Notes: generated by a model from the letters alone, not told the origin. A stretch of DNA of 64,000 nucleotides from Bauldia sp965232525 (GCF_965232525.1 NZ_OZ246980.1:3844001-3908000), one strand, 5' to 3'; numbered from the stretch's first letter, positions 14,623-23,727 are shown. A program made the numbers and translations.

Positions 14623-15531
14623 GTGCCACCGTCGCGTGCTCGGCCGGCCCAGGAGACAACGGGGGCGCAGGCGCTCCCGTTCGTCCTGCTGATGATCACC
14701 GGCACCCTGATCGGCGTGTTCGCGGTTCTCGCCAAGGCGGCGGCCAATACTGGCTGGGACCCGGTCGCCTATCTGTTCTGGGGGCTGGCCGGTTCGGGAA
14801 TCGCCCTCACCGCCGCCGCCGTCGTCACACGACAACAATTGCCGCACAACCGGCACGCCCTTCTTTACTATCTCGGCTCCGGCCTGCTTTCCGGCGCCCT
14901 TCCCAATGCGCTGAGCTTCGCCGCAGTCCCTCATGTCGGCGCAAGCTTCGTCGCGTTGGGTTTCGCCTTCCCGCCGCTCCTTTCCTATGCCATGGCCCTC
15001 GTCCTGCGCATGGAGCGATACCGGACGCTTCGCACCATCGGCCTGCTGCTCGGCCTCGTCGGCGTCGTCATCATCGTGATCGAGAAGCTTGAGATCGAAG
15101 GCGACAGTGTCTTCTGGATCGCGATCGCGCTTACCGCGCCGGTGATCGTCGCCGGCGGCAACATCTTCCGCAGCCTGTTTTGGCCGCCCGGCGCCACCCC
15201 GTCGTCGCTGGTGCCGGGCATGCTGCTCGCGGCCACGCTACTGCTCGCACCCTATCTTGTCGTCAACGACATACCGATCGCCCCGCCGCTGACCGCGGAG
15301 ACGGTCGGCCTGGCACTGGTTCTGGTCGCGGTCTTTGCCGGAACGTTCCGCCTGATTTTCTTGCTGCAATCGATCGCGGGCCCAGTCTATCTCGCCCAGA
15401 TCGGATCGGTCGGCGCCGCCGCGGGCGCCGCCCTGGCCGTCGCGATCTACAACGAACCGGCCGGCATCGAACTCATCGCCGCCACCGCCATCATCTTGAC
15501 CGGCGCTTTCCTGGTGAACCGGACCCGGTGA
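14623..15531 (+). CDS. EamA/DMT-family transporter
   Basis: This drug/metabolite-transporter superfamily protein has about 302 residues and ten predicted transmembrane helices. Two EamA-like repeats are visible: the first begins LPFVLLMITGTLIGVFAVLAK and the second follows FWIAIALTAPVIVAGGNIFRSLF. The GTG at 14623 is preferred because AGGAGGAG lies 8 nt upstream; the ATG at 14587 has no such site. Substrate cannot be predicted. It is divergent from a MarR regulator whose operator lies between them, so expression is probably induced by a small ligand of that regulator. Confidence 0.85.
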   Translation: MPPSRARPAQETTGAQALPFVLLMITGTLIGVFAVLAKAAANTGWDPVAYLFWGLAGSGIALTAAAVVTRQQLPHNRHALLYYLGSGLLSGALPNALSFAAVPHVGASFVALGFAFPPLLSYAMALVLRMERYRTLRTIGLLLGLVGVVIIVIEKLEIEGDSVFWIAIALTAPVIVAGGNIFRSLFWPPGATPSSLVPGMLLAATLLLAPYLVVNDIPIAPPLTAETVGLALVLVAVFAGTFRLIFLLQSIAGPVYLAQIGSVGAAAGAALAVAIYNEPAGIELIAATAIILTGAFLVNRTR

Positions 15532-15597
15532 TCGCGCACCGCAGCCACGATATCCACATCCTACGCGGGCATCGTGACGCTGTCAATGACTATATTC

Positions 15598-16281
15598 CTA
15601 TTCTCCCGAAGCACTGGCCGCCACCACTGCGTCCCGGAAGGCCGGCTGCGCGACAATGACATCGGCGTAGGCATGGCCGAGGGTCTGGCCGGCGGTGATG
15701 TCGATCGGATAGTGGACCCCGGCCACGACCCGGCCGTAGCCGACGCGTTCGGCGAGATCCATCAACGCGTCGCGATGGTCGGGAAAAACCTCGGCGAGGA
15801 GCCGCGCGTAGACGATCGCCCGGATGGCATGGCCGCTCGGATAGGACGCGACTGGCCGCGCGTCACCGACCGGGTCGACGGCATCGTCGACCTGAAACGG
15901 CCGCGGCAGGTCGTAGACGTCCTTTACCGCGTCGTAGTCGTCGCGAACCTGATCGATGGCGAGGTCGATGGTCGTCTTCAATGCCGCCGCATCGACCTGG
16001 AACAAGGCCGCGCCAAGGATCGGCGCGAACCGTTCCACATCCAGCGTCTGCTCGACGAACGCCACCTGATCCGGCGTTCGCGTTCGCTGCAGCCACAGCA
16101 CCACGGTCATCTGCTCGGCGAACGCCGCGGACCCGATCGCGGGCGGCGGGCCGATCAACGCTTCGGCGTCGACACTGCCGGCGGGCAGGAACACCGGCGC
16201 ATCGTCCGATGTCGCCGGAGCCGCTACAACCGTGGCGGCCACCAGAATCAAGGCAGCCAGACCCTTTCGCACCGCGTCCAT
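15598..16281 (-). CDS. PAP2-family (class A acid phosphatase-like) exported phosphatase
   Basis: This 227-residue PAP2/vanadium-haloperoxidase superfamily phosphatase has an N-terminal signal peptide (LAALILVAATVVAAPATS). The three active-site blocks are present: KDVYDLPRP (residues about 120-128), ASYPSGHAIRA (about 142-152) and GRVVAGVHYPID (about 183-194), matching KxxxxxxRP, PSGH and SRxxxxxHxxxD. The architecture is of a periplasmic nonspecific acid phosphatase. AGGAGG lies 7 nt before ATG 16281. It is convergent with the transporter gene and divergent from the next gene. Confidence 0.88.
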   Translation of the reverse strand: MDAVRKGLAALILVAATVVAAPATSDDAPVFLPAGSVDAEALIGPPPAIGSAAFAEQMTVVLWLQRTRTPDQVAFVEQTLDVERFAPILGAALFQVDAAALKTTIDLAIDQVRDDYDAVKDVYDLPRPFQVDDAVDPVGDARPVASYPSGHAIRAIVYARLLAEVFPDHRDALMDLAERVGYGRVVAGVHYPIDITAGQTLGHAYADVIVAQPAFRDAVVAASASGE

Positions 16282-16404
16282 GACGTATCCTCCTGCTCGT
16301 CGACGTTGCCCGCGTCCGATTGCGGCCCGTAAACCGCGCGCTTGGCAGATCGCGTGCATTTGCGTTAACTCCCGAGGCGCGACTATGCCGTGAAGGGTCC
16401 GTTT

Positions 16405-16845
16405 GTGAAACGACATTTGATTCCGCTTCTTGCCGCCCTTTCGATGTCGATGACGGCTGCGTCGGCGAATGAAGAAGCCGTCTTCGATGCCCTCAAGCTC
16501 GAGGTGAACGTTTGGGAGAGCCTCGCCGACGCGCTCTACTACATCACGGTTTCCACCCCAGAAGATCGCCCGGCCGCCCTGGCCCGGTATCAGGACGACG
16601 CGACTGACTTCGCCACCTATCTTGGCGCGCTGCGCAGGGAACTCGAGAACGACAACGATCGCGCGACACTCGAAACAATCATCGAGGAGTGGACGGCGGT
16701 GAAGGCGTTGACCGACGCGCTGATTGCCGATGTGGACGCCGAGGCGACCGATTCCGAGTTCGAGTCGAAGGTTCGAACCGTCTGGCACCGCACCATCGCG
16801 CTGGAAGACCGGATCGAGGACCTGGCGATCGCCGTCCGCGACTGA
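16405..16845 (+). CDS. Exported helical protein, paralogue of 17529-17963
   Basis: This protein of about 146 residues has a signal peptide (HLIPLLAALSMSMTAASA). The mature part is acidic and helical: FDALKLEVNVWESLADALYYITVSTPEDRP and LTDALIADVDAEATDSE. It shares LKLEVN-WE, ALYY, YQDDA, DALIADVDA and a C-terminal MW/VW-(4)-LE-I-L pattern with the product at 17529-17963. GTG 16405 was chosen because AAGGG lies about 7 nt upstream. Function is unknown. A barrel-like exported protein is encoded between the two paralogues. Confidence 0.7.
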   Translation: MKRHLIPLLAALSMSMTAASANEEAVFDALKLEVNVWESLADALYYITVSTPEDRPAALARYQDDATDFATYLGALRRELENDNDRATLETIIEEWTAVKALTDALIADVDAEATDSEFESKVRTVWHRTIALEDRIEDLAIAVRD

Positions 16846-16945
16846 CCGAAGGTTGAGCGGTCAACCGGCTTGTGTCGGCCCCGCGCGATGCCCTAAACGA
16901 CGCGGCAGATCATGCCGTCCCCTCAACCCACCGGAGATACGATTG

Positions 16946-17440
16946 ATGATTCTTGGGCGACCCCTCGTGACAGCCGCCGCCATCCTGGTCCCGACCATCG
17001 GATGGGCTTGCGAGCCGTTCGAAGCGAGCTCCCCGGTTTCGCCCCGCGAAGTGCATTTTGTCGACCGCGGCACCGATGCGGGGGTTCATGCGGGCGATAT
17101 GCGCGTCGGCGAACGCGCCGTCACCAACCTCGACGGCGATCGGATCGGTTCATACCTCTTCGTCCAGACCATTCACGCAGTCGACGAGGAGGGCCACGCC
17201 GCCGACCGCACCATGCAGCGCGTCTTCGTTCTCGACGACGGAGTGATCTTCACCACTTGGCATTTTGCCGAGAAGCCGCGCGCCGCCGCCGATGACACGA
17301 CCGCGTCATTGATCCCCGCTGGCGTTCATGCCGCCGACATCATCGGTGGGACCCGCGCTTACACTGGGGCCAGCGGAACGATGGAACTGGAACAGGACGA
17401 CCTGGTGATGACCTTCCGGTTCGACATCGCCTGCGACTGA
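16946..17440 (+). CDS. Exported allene-oxide-cyclase-barrel-like protein
   Basis: This 164-residue protein has a signal peptide (LVTAAAILVPTIGWA) and a beta-rich mature part. It contains THRG-type elements GVHAGDMRVGERAVTNLDGDRIG, YLFVQTIHAV, MQRVFVLDDGVIFTTW and GGTRAYTGASGTMELEQ. The last is the recurrent motif of allene oxide cyclase/dirigent-like barrels. It resembles the product at 54713-55243 (shared G-DAGV-GD-RVG, LPDG-I/LDDGVI and GTGAYR/GTRAYT motifs). It is flanked by two paralogous helical exported proteins on the same strand. Catalytic activity cannot be inferred. Confidence 0.65.
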   Translation: MILGRPLVTAAAILVPTIGWACEPFEASSPVSPREVHFVDRGTDAGVHAGDMRVGERAVTNLDGDRIGSYLFVQTIHAVDEEGHAADRTMQRVFVLDDGVIFTTWHFAEKPRAAADDTTASLIPAGVHAADIIGGTRAYTGASGTMELEQDDLVMTFRFDIACD

Positions 17441-17528
17441 CCCTTTTCACGTCAAACCGTCATCATATGGTGCTTCGCCGATGATATCGGGGCTGGGCTA
17501 CGACCGCCTTGATCGAGGAGATTCACCC

Positions 17529-17963
17529 ATGCGCCTGATGACCATCGCCCTCGCCGCCACTGTCTTCACTGCGCTTCCCGCCGCGGCCAACGACACGTTG
17601 TACGAAACGCTGAAGCTGGAGGTGAACGCTTGGGAGACCGTCGGCAACGCGCTGTATTACGTCGCGGTGTCGGACCCGGGTCAGCGCGAGACCGCGCTTG
17701 AGAACTACCAGGACGATGCCGGCGATGTCGCGCGATACATCGATGGTCTCGCGACGCGTCTGGAGGCCAGCCAAAGGGAGCAGCTGCTCGACCCGGTCGC
17801 CAGCGATTGGCTGGCGCTGAAGGAACTGGCCGACGCGCTAATCGCCGATGTCGATGCCGGCTCCAGCGGCGCGATCGTCGATGAAGACATCCGCGCCATG
17901 TGGAAGCAGCGGGATGTCCTGGAGGGCAGCATCGACACGCTGATCGAGGCCATTCGCAACTGA
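17529..17963 (+). CDS. Exported helical protein, paralogue of 16405-16845
   Basis: This 144-residue protein has a signal peptide (MTIALAATVFTALPAAA) and a helical acidic mature chain: LYETLKLEVNAWETVGNALYYVAV, NYQDDAGDVARYIDGL and LADALIADVDAGSSG. GAGGAG lies 8 nt before ATG 17529. It is clearly homologous along its length to the product at 16405-16845, so the two arose by local duplication with the barrel-like gene between them. No named family is recognised. Confidence 0.7.
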   Translation: MRLMTIALAATVFTALPAAANDTLYETLKLEVNAWETVGNALYYVAVSDPGQRETALENYQDDAGDVARYIDGLATRLEASQREQLLDPVASDWLALKELADALIADVDAGSSGAIVDEDIRAMWKQRDVLEGSIDTLIEAIRN

Positions 17964-17992
17964 CGTGATCGCCTTGCCGGCGCCGATCGTCC

Positions 17993-18976
17993 TTACCAGC
18001 GCGGGTCGACGTGCGGTCCGATCCGCTCTTCGTAGATCGCACGAACCGCGGCAATCGTCTCATCGCTGAGCGCCGGCAGGTCGCTCGCCGCGGCGTTGCC
18101 TAACGCCTGATCGGCGTTCTTCGCCCCGGGAATGACCACGGCGACCGCTGGATCCATCAGGATCCAGCGAAGCGCGAAAGCGGCCATCGACGCGTCCGCT
18201 GGAACCAGCGGCCGCAGCGCTTCGACGGCCGCCAGTCCCTCGTCGAAAGGCACGCCAGCAAACGTCTCGCCCTTGTCGAAGGCTTCGCCTTCCCGGTTGA
18301 AAGTGCGGTGGTCGTCGGCGGCGAAAGTGGAGTCGGCGCTCATCTTGCCGGTGAGCAGCCCGCTCGCCAGCGGCACGCGGGCGACGATCGCCACCCCTTT
18401 CTTCTCCGCCTCGCGGAAGAAGAGCCGCGCCGGCCGCTGGCGGAAGATGTTGTAGATGATCTGGACGCTGGCGACGTTCGGATATTCGATCGCCTTCAGC
18501 CCTTCCTCGACCTTCTCGACACTGACGCCGTAGCGCTTGAGCTTACCGGTGGCGACGATGTCGTCCAGCACACCGAACACCTCCGGCATGTAGTAGACCG
18601 CCGGGTGGGGACAGTGGAGCTGCAGCAGGTCGAGCGAGTCGGTCCGCAGGTTGGCGAGGCTCTGGTCGATGCAGCCTTCGAGATAGGCGCGGGTGTAGCT
18701 CTCCGGCGTGTTCGGGCCGCCACGGCCGGCCTTGGTGGCGACGAAGGGGCGTTCGCCGCCCCGTTCAGACAACACCTTGCCGATGATCTGCTCGGACCGC
18801 CCGGCACCGTAGACGTCGGCGGTGTCGATGAAGGTGACGCCAGCGTCGAGCGCGGCGTTGAGGGCGGCTTCAGCATCCTGCTGGCTCACCTCGCCCCAGG
18901 TGCCGCCGATGGCCCAGGCCCCGAAGCCGATCTCTGAAACAGGCACGCCAAGACGCGCCGCGGTCCGCGTTTCCAT
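17993..18976 (-). CDS. Aldo/keto reductase
   Basis: This 327-residue aldo/keto reductase is a TIM barrel with NADP(H)-dependent carbonyl reduction expected. The catalytic tetrad is visible: Asp and Tyr in DTADVYGAGRSEQIIGK (about residues 50-66), Lys in PFVATKAGRGG and His in LDLLQLHCPHP. The cofactor-binding end contains VVIPGAKNADQALGNAAAS. ATG 18976 is preferred over an upstream codon because the family opens ARLGVPVSEIGFGAWAIGG directly. It is not in an operon with its neighbours, and its substrate is unknown. Confidence 0.9.
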   Translation of the reverse strand: METRTAARLGVPVSEIGFGAWAIGGTWGEVSQQDAEAALNAALDAGVTFIDTADVYGAGRSEQIIGKVLSERGGERPFVATKAGRGGPNTPESYTRAYLEGCIDQSLANLRTDSLDLLQLHCPHPAVYYMPEVFGVLDDIVATGKLKRYGVSVEKVEEGLKAIEYPNVASVQIIYNIFRQRPARLFFREAEKKGVAIVARVPLASGLLTGKMSADSTFAADDHRTFNREGEAFDKGETFAGVPFDEGLAAVEALRPLVPADASMAAFALRWILMDPAVAVVIPGAKNADQALGNAAASDLPALSDETIAAVRAIYEERIGPHVDPRW

Positions 18977-19063
18977 CGCAAAAACTCCCGCCAATCTGGA
19001 TGAATGCGCTTGGCCTAACCCGAGCGGCGGGCGCGCGCAAGCCGGCGGCTTGTCGCGGTACCG

Positions 19064-19990
19064 TCAGTCCTGGAATCGCGGCCGAAGGAACGCGTCGCCT
19101 GGCGTGCCGCGGAAGCACCGCGGGATCACCGGCCATTCCGCCGTCAGGAAGTAGGCATAGGTCCCGTCGGGGAACTCTGGCGTGACCGTGACCCGGCCGT
19201 TGCACGCATCCAGATCGCCGGCGTCAGCGACATACTCGTAGTCGGCGATGAACGTCCCGTCATAAATCCCGCCCGGGTCCTCACCGCCCTCTGGCCGACC
19301 GTTGGTCTTCAACTGATAACTCGACTTGAGTGTCTTGATGCCGGCGGACGGATTGTCGGGCTCGACATAACCGAACACCGCGTAGATCGGAAAGCCGTCG
19401 CCGGCCCAGCCGACCAGCGGCGAGTGCGCCGTGTCACTGGTTCCGAGTGCGGCCAGCAGCGACATCGGCAGGCCGTGATAGTGATACTTCCCGGTCCGCT
19501 GGACATGGGCGAAGTTCTCGTCGAGGCCGAGCGCGATCGCCCCCGATAGCGCCTCATAGCGCCACCCGGCTTCCGGATCGCCGACATACCATTCCGCCGC
19601 TCCCGGCTCGAACGGAATGCCGTCGACCGCGACGCCAAATTCACCGAGGCCAAGCGACGTGCGTCGGTCGGTGAGCGCCGGGTTGGCCGGCATGCGGTAT
19701 TCGTTGGGCTGAACCGCGATCGCGTTAGGATTGCCCTCATTCGGAAAGCTCCCGACCAAGGTCGCGGGGATGCCGTTTGCCCGGATGACCCGTTCGTCGC
19801 CTTCGATCGTGATCGATACTTCGTTTTGCCCGGGCGGCTGGTTGACCGCCGGCGAAAGCGGCGGCAGTCCCTCCGACTGGATGATCGTGTGTTGCCGCGG
19901 CGCCCGCCCCTGAGCATCGGCCCAATCGATGCCGAGCGACATTGCGAATGCCGCCGTTACCGTCACAAGCGAAATCGTCTTCAGCCGCAT
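19064..19990 (-). CDS. YHYH-domain exported protein
   Basis: This 308-residue secreted protein has a signal peptide (ISLVTVTAAFAMSLGIDWADA). The YHYH-domain signature is RTGKYHYHGLPMSLLAALG near residue 160, with SPLVGWAGDGFPIYAVFGY after it and RVTVTPEFPDGTYAYFLTAEWPVIPRCFRG near the end. These proteins are exported and of unknown activity, often in marine bacteria. ATG 19990 was chosen to give a normal signal peptide. Transcription is away from the neighbouring NTF2-like genes. Confidence 0.85.
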   Translation of the reverse strand: MRLKTISLVTVTAAFAMSLGIDWADAQGRAPRQHTIIQSEGLPPLSPAVNQPPGQNEVSITIEGDERVIRANGIPATLVGSFPNEGNPNAIAVQPNEYRMPANPALTDRRTSLGLGEFGVAVDGIPFEPGAAEWYVGDPEAGWRYEALSGAIALGLDENFAHVQRTGKYHYHGLPMSLLAALGTSDTAHSPLVGWAGDGFPIYAVFGYVEPDNPSAGIKTLKSSYQLKTNGRPEGGEDPGGIYDGTFIADYEYVADAGDLDACNGRVTVTPEFPDGTYAYFLTAEWPVIPRCFRGTPGDAFLRPRFQD

Positions 19991-20177
19991 CGTTTCGCCC
20001 TCCAAGTACCGTCGACCACAGTTGACGACGCGAGAATGGTGCACCTTTCAGACGCGCGCCGCAAGTATTTCGGCCTAGATCGACGTTTGACGCTAAGTCA
20101 ATGGCTCTCGACCCAAGTTAATGGCTAAGAATAGGTTACCGGCAAGCTCACGCTGATCGACGGCTGAACCGCGCGGT

Positions 20178-20621
20178 TCAGTCCTCGGTGATCGCCGTCT
20201 CCTGGTACAGCAGTTCGAGCCACTTGCCGTCCTGCCGCACCCAGACCGCCGACGCGAACACAAGCGGCGCGATCGGCTCACCCTCGAAGGTGCCGACATA
20301 GGCCTTGATCTGGGTCGCCAGCGCTGTGTGGGTATCGATCAGCGTGATCTCGGCCGGCTCCTCTGCGACGATGTCGTAGTCGAGATCATCGAGCGTCGAG
20401 AGCTGCTTGTCGACCAGAAACGGGCGACCGTAGTAGGGCGTGACGGCAACGTGATCGTCGGTGATCAGCGCCAGGATTCCTTCGGCGTCCTGACCGGCGA
20501 ACGCCACGTCGAGGGCGAGCGCCGCCGCGCGGATCTCGGCGATCGCGGCGTCCTCGGCCTGCGCGGCTGCGGTCCACAAAGCAACAAATCCGACGAATAT
20601 GGCTGCTGCGACACGCGCCAT
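20178..20621 (-). CDS. Exported SnoaL/NTF2-like (DUF4440-type) protein, copy 1
   Basis: This 147-residue protein has a signal peptide (ARVAAAIFVGFVALWTAAAQA). The NTF2-like fold is suggested by EIRAAALALDVAFAGQDAEGILALITDDHVAVTPYYG and the C-terminal FASAVWVRQDGKWLELLYQETAI. It is about 75% identical by eye to the product at 20819-21262. The two genes are tandem on the same strand and each has an SEEIVMAR leader context. It probably binds or turns over a small molecule in the periplasm, but no active site can be assigned. Confidence 0.8.
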   Translation of the reverse strand: MARVAAAIFVGFVALWTAAAQAEDAAIAEIRAAALALDVAFAGQDAEGILALITDDHVAVTPYYGRPFLVDKQLSTLDDLDYDIVAEEPAEITLIDTHTALATQIKAYVGTFEGEPIAPLVFASAVWVRQDGKWLELLYQETAITED

Positions 20622-20818
20622 CACAATCTCCTCTGAGGTCCGGTTAGGTTGCGACAATGCCTTGGCCAGCAACGACCGGCAAGCTCGAAGGATGGGGTGA
20701 CGCCCGGTCGGCGTGTTTTTCCAGGTGTTACGACACCGTGCTTCTCCAGCGCGGTCTCATCCCACCCGCCGGGGCCAACAAGGAGACCACCCGCATGAGA
20801 CCGGTGATAGTCCTGGCG

Positions 20819-21262
20819 TCAGTCGGGCCTGATCGCCGTTTCCTGGTAGAGCAATTGCAGCCAGTTACCGTCCTGTTTCACCCAGACCGCCGATGCAAAG
20901 ACATGCGGGGTGATCGGTTCGCCTTCAAACGTCCCAGTGTAGCTCTTGATCTGGGTCGATAGCGCTGTGCCGGAGTCGATTATCGTGATCTCCGCCGGCT
21001 CCTCCGAGACAATGGAATAGTCGAGCGCATCCAGGGTCAACAGCTCTTCGTCAACCATAAACCGCCTGCCGTAATAGGGCGTCACGGCCATATGGTTCTC
21101 GGTGACGAGTGCCTTGATTCTCTCTGCATCCTGATTGGTAAACGCTTCGTCGAGCGCAAATGCGGCCGCGCGGATCTCGGCGATCACCGCATCCTCGGCC
21201 TGCGCCGCGGCGACCCAAAGAGCCACAAAACCAGCGAATATGGTTGCCACGACACGCGCCAT
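20819..21262 (-). CDS. Exported SnoaL/NTF2-like (DUF4440-type) protein, copy 2
   Basis: This 147-residue paralogue of the downstream gene has the same architecture: signal peptide ARVVATIFAGFVALWVAAAQA, then AEDAVIAEIRAAAFALDEAF, MAVTPYYGRRF, SYTGTFEGEPITPHVFASAVW and LQLLYQETAI. The nucleotide similarity extends into the upstream region (TCTGAGG/CTGAGC-type leader before the start), so a recent tandem duplication is likely. Function is unknown beyond the fold. Confidence 0.8.
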   Translation of the reverse strand: MARVVATIFAGFVALWVAAAQAEDAVIAEIRAAAFALDEAFTNQDAERIKALVTENHMAVTPYYGRRFMVDEELLTLDALDYSIVSEEPAEITIIDSGTALSTQIKSYTGTFEGEPITPHVFASAVWVKQDGNWLQLLYQETAIRPD

Positions 21263-21440
21263 CACGATCTCCTCTGAGCAAGGTCCGGTCGGGTGCGACC
21301 ATGCCTCGGCCAGCAAGGGCCGGCAAGCTTGAACAATAGCGGCTCGCTAAATCAGAGTGTATTCGGAAGTGTCATAATATCGTGCTTCTGTCGCGGCGCC
21401 GCACACTATCCCGCCGCTGGTCAACAAGGAGACTGCTCGT

Positions 21441-22421
21441 ATGAGATCTGTGATCACCGTCGCCGTCGCTGTCGCCGCGACAGTCTCGATCGCCGCCGCG
21501 GCCGAAACGCCCAAGATCGGCGCGGCGCTTTATGGTCTCGAACACGACTACATGCAGCGATGGGCCGCGGCCATCGAGGACCATCCGGCGGTCAAGGCCG
21601 GCAACGTCGACCTCACCATCTTCGATGGCCGTTATGACGAGAATGTCCAGACGCGGCAGTTTCGGCAGATGATCGCCGAGGGGTACGATGCGATCCTCTT
21701 CGTCCCTTACGAAGAAACGCCTGGCGCCGAATTGGTAGCGGAGGCACACGCGGCCGGCATCCCGGTTGTCGGTTCCAACACCCGTGCGAACAGCGACCTG
21801 CTGACCGCCTATATCGGCTCCGACGATGTCGAGGGCGGTTATCTGGAAGCCAAGTCGGTCCTCGACAAACTTGGCTGCGCCGGCAACGTGGTCATCCTCG
21901 AAGGGCCGATCGGTCAGTCGGCCCAGATCGAACGCCTCGAAGGCAACCGCAAAGCGCTGGCCGAATGCCCCGACGCCGTCGTCCTCGCGCAGGCGCCCGC
22001 CAACTGGTCGATCGCGGAGTCGCAATCGGTCCTAAGCGGCTGGCTCTCCGACCACGGCAGCGACATTCAGGGGGTGATCGGCCAGAACGACGAGATGGCG
22101 CTCGGGGCAATCGCCGCGATTGAAGCTGCCGGGCTCGACGTTGAGGCCTTCGCCATTGCCGGCATCGACGGAACCACCGAGGGCCTGGAGGCGGTCAAGC
22201 GTGGCGAGATGTCGTCGCTGCTCCAGGACGCCAGGGCACAGTCGCAGGGGGCCCTCGACCTCGCACTCCACGCCCTCAACCCGGTCTATGAACCGCTGTC
22301 CGACATCTGGACCGCCTATCCCGAGATGCCATGGAACGGCGGCAACGATACGACTTACACCGTCCCCTGGACGCCGGTCACTGAGGACAATGTCGAAGCC
22401 CTGTTGGCCGAGCGGATGTGA
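21441..22421 (+). CDS. Periplasmic sugar-binding protein (RbsB-like), no ABC partners nearby
   Basis: This 326-residue type I periplasmic binding protein (Peripla_BP_4) has a signal peptide (VITVAVAVAATVSIAAAAE). It follows the family pattern: ARG/sugar-binding core FRQMIAEGYDAILFVPYEETPGAE near residue 73, GIPVVGSNTRANSD near residue 109, YIGSDDVEGGYLEAK, VVILEGPIGQSAQIERLEGN, and GVIGQNDEMALGAIAAIEAAG near residue 213. No permease or ATPase gene is within the window, so it is an orphan here. It abuts terL convergently. Confidence 0.85.
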   Translation: MRSVITVAVAVAATVSIAAAAETPKIGAALYGLEHDYMQRWAAAIEDHPAVKAGNVDLTIFDGRYDENVQTRQFRQMIAEGYDAILFVPYEETPGAELVAEAHAAGIPVVGSNTRANSDLLTAYIGSDDVEGGYLEAKSVLDKLGCAGNVVILEGPIGQSAQIERLEGNRKALAECPDAVVLAQAPANWSIAESQSVLSGWLSDHGSDIQGVIGQNDEMALGAIAAIEAAGLDVEAFAIAGIDGTTEGLEAVKRGEMSSLLQDARAQSQGALDLALHALNPVYEPLSDIWTAYPEMPWNGGNDTTYTVPWTPVTEDNVEALLAERM

Positions 22422-22431
22422 GCCCGCGGTC

Positions 22432-23727
22432 CTAAACGCCCCGCACCCGTGGCTCGCCACGCGTCAGCATTAGCGCGGTGATTGCCCACACCATCGCGTC
22501 GAGCCGGTCGGGCGAACGCCCCTGGCTCAGGCCGTCCGGGCCGAAATCGCAGAGCTGGTCTTCCAGCGCCCGCAGCGTTCCCGCGTGACGCACCCGCCCT
22601 TGCGCGTAGAGCGCGGCGACCGGCTCGGCACGCACCCACTTGCCCCGCGTCGCGCGCACCGTGGTAACCGGAACGTTCGCGTCGACCTGGGCGATGACTG
22701 CGGCCACCATATCGCCGCCTTGATTGACCTCAGCGACCAGCGCGTCGGCATCAAGCCGCCGATAGAGATTCAGCGCCGCCCCGGCCCAGCGATCCGGGCG
22801 CGCGGCCTGAACGGTGGCGTCGGCGAGGACGTAGCCGGTGCCGTCGCGGCCGAGACCGGCGGCGACGATGCCGCAGACACCGCTGCGCGCCGAGGCCGGC
22901 GGATCGACCGCCACCACGATCCGTCCGAGCGTTGGGGCCGAGTCGACCCGGCCCGTCTCGATCGCCTCGCGCTGCCACAGCGCGTCGACGCGATCGGCGA
23001 TCAGTTCCCCTTCCAGTTCCTGGCGCCCGAGCCGCGTCCCGGCATAGCGGCCGACCACCCGGTCGAGGAATCCCGGCGCGAGGTTCAGCCGGTTCGCGTA
23101 GGTGGCAGCGTGGGTGCGCACCGTACCGTCCGCATCGAGCAATTGTCGCAGCAGCGGGATCGGCCGTGGCGTGGTGGTCACCACCTGGCGCGGCCGGTCC
23201 CCGAGCCGCAGGCCGAACTGGAGCATGTCCCAGGTCGCCTCGGCGTGCTTCCATTTGGCGAGTTCGTCGGACCAGGCGGCAGCGAATTGCGGACCGCGCA
23301 GGCTTTCGGGATCTTCGGATGAAAACGCGTGGGCGGTCATGCCGTTCGGCCATTCGAGCCGGCGACGCGACGGCAGCCACACCGGCCGTTTGTCGCGTCC
23401 ATGCACGCTGAGGACACCCGACGGCCCCTCCACCATGACCTCGCGAACGTCGGCGAGTGTCTCGCCCACCAGCGCGATCGGCCCGACCGGATCGGCCGCG
23501 AACGGCGGCTCGCCAAGCGCCATGGCGCGCACCCATTCCGCACCGGCCCGGGTCTTGCCGGCGCCGCGGCCGCCGAGCATCAGCCAGACCAGCCAGTCAC
23601 CCCGCGGTGGCAACTGCTCGTCGCGTCCGTTCTCCTCCCAGACATCGAGGAGGTAGCGGATTTGCTTGTCGGAGAGCGAGTCGATCAGGTTAAGCGGATT
23701 TGCTCCCCTCTTCCGCCCACTGGTCAA
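22432..23727 (-). CDS. GTA gp2 large terminase subunit (TerL)
   Basis: This is the packaging motor ATPase/nuclease. Walker A is MLGGRGAGKTRAGAEWVR, the Walker B region is FAAAWSDELAKWKHAE, and the motor-end motif is GLRLGDRPRQVVTTTPRP. The RNase H-like nuclease begins GRIVVAVDPPASA and continues DADALVAEVNQGGDMVAAV. Length is normal for RcGTA-type TerL. The reading frame is open up to 23811; no ATG fits, and TTG 23727 (overlapping terS) is given as a provisional start. Downstream lie about 8.6 kb of non-GTA genes before the portal. Confidence 0.92.
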   Translation of the reverse strand: MTSGRKRGANPLNLIDSLSDKQIRYLLDVWEENGRDEQLPPRGDWLVWLMLGGRGAGKTRAGAEWVRAMALGEPPFAADPVGPIALVGETLADVREVMVEGPSGVLSVHGRDKRPVWLPSRRRLEWPNGMTAHAFSSEDPESLRGPQFAAAWSDELAKWKHAEATWDMLQFGLRLGDRPRQVVTTTPRPIPLLRQLLDADGTVRTHAATYANRLNLAPGFLDRVVGRYAGTRLGRQELEGELIADRVDALWQREAIETGRVDSAPTLGRIVVAVDPPASARSGVCGIVAAGLGRDGTGYVLADATVQAARPDRWAGAALNLYRRLDADALVAEVNQGGDMVAAVIAQVDANVPVTTVRATRGKWVRAEPVAALYAQGRVRHAGTLRALEDQLCDFGPDGLSQGRSPDRLDAMVWAITALMLTRGEPRVRGV

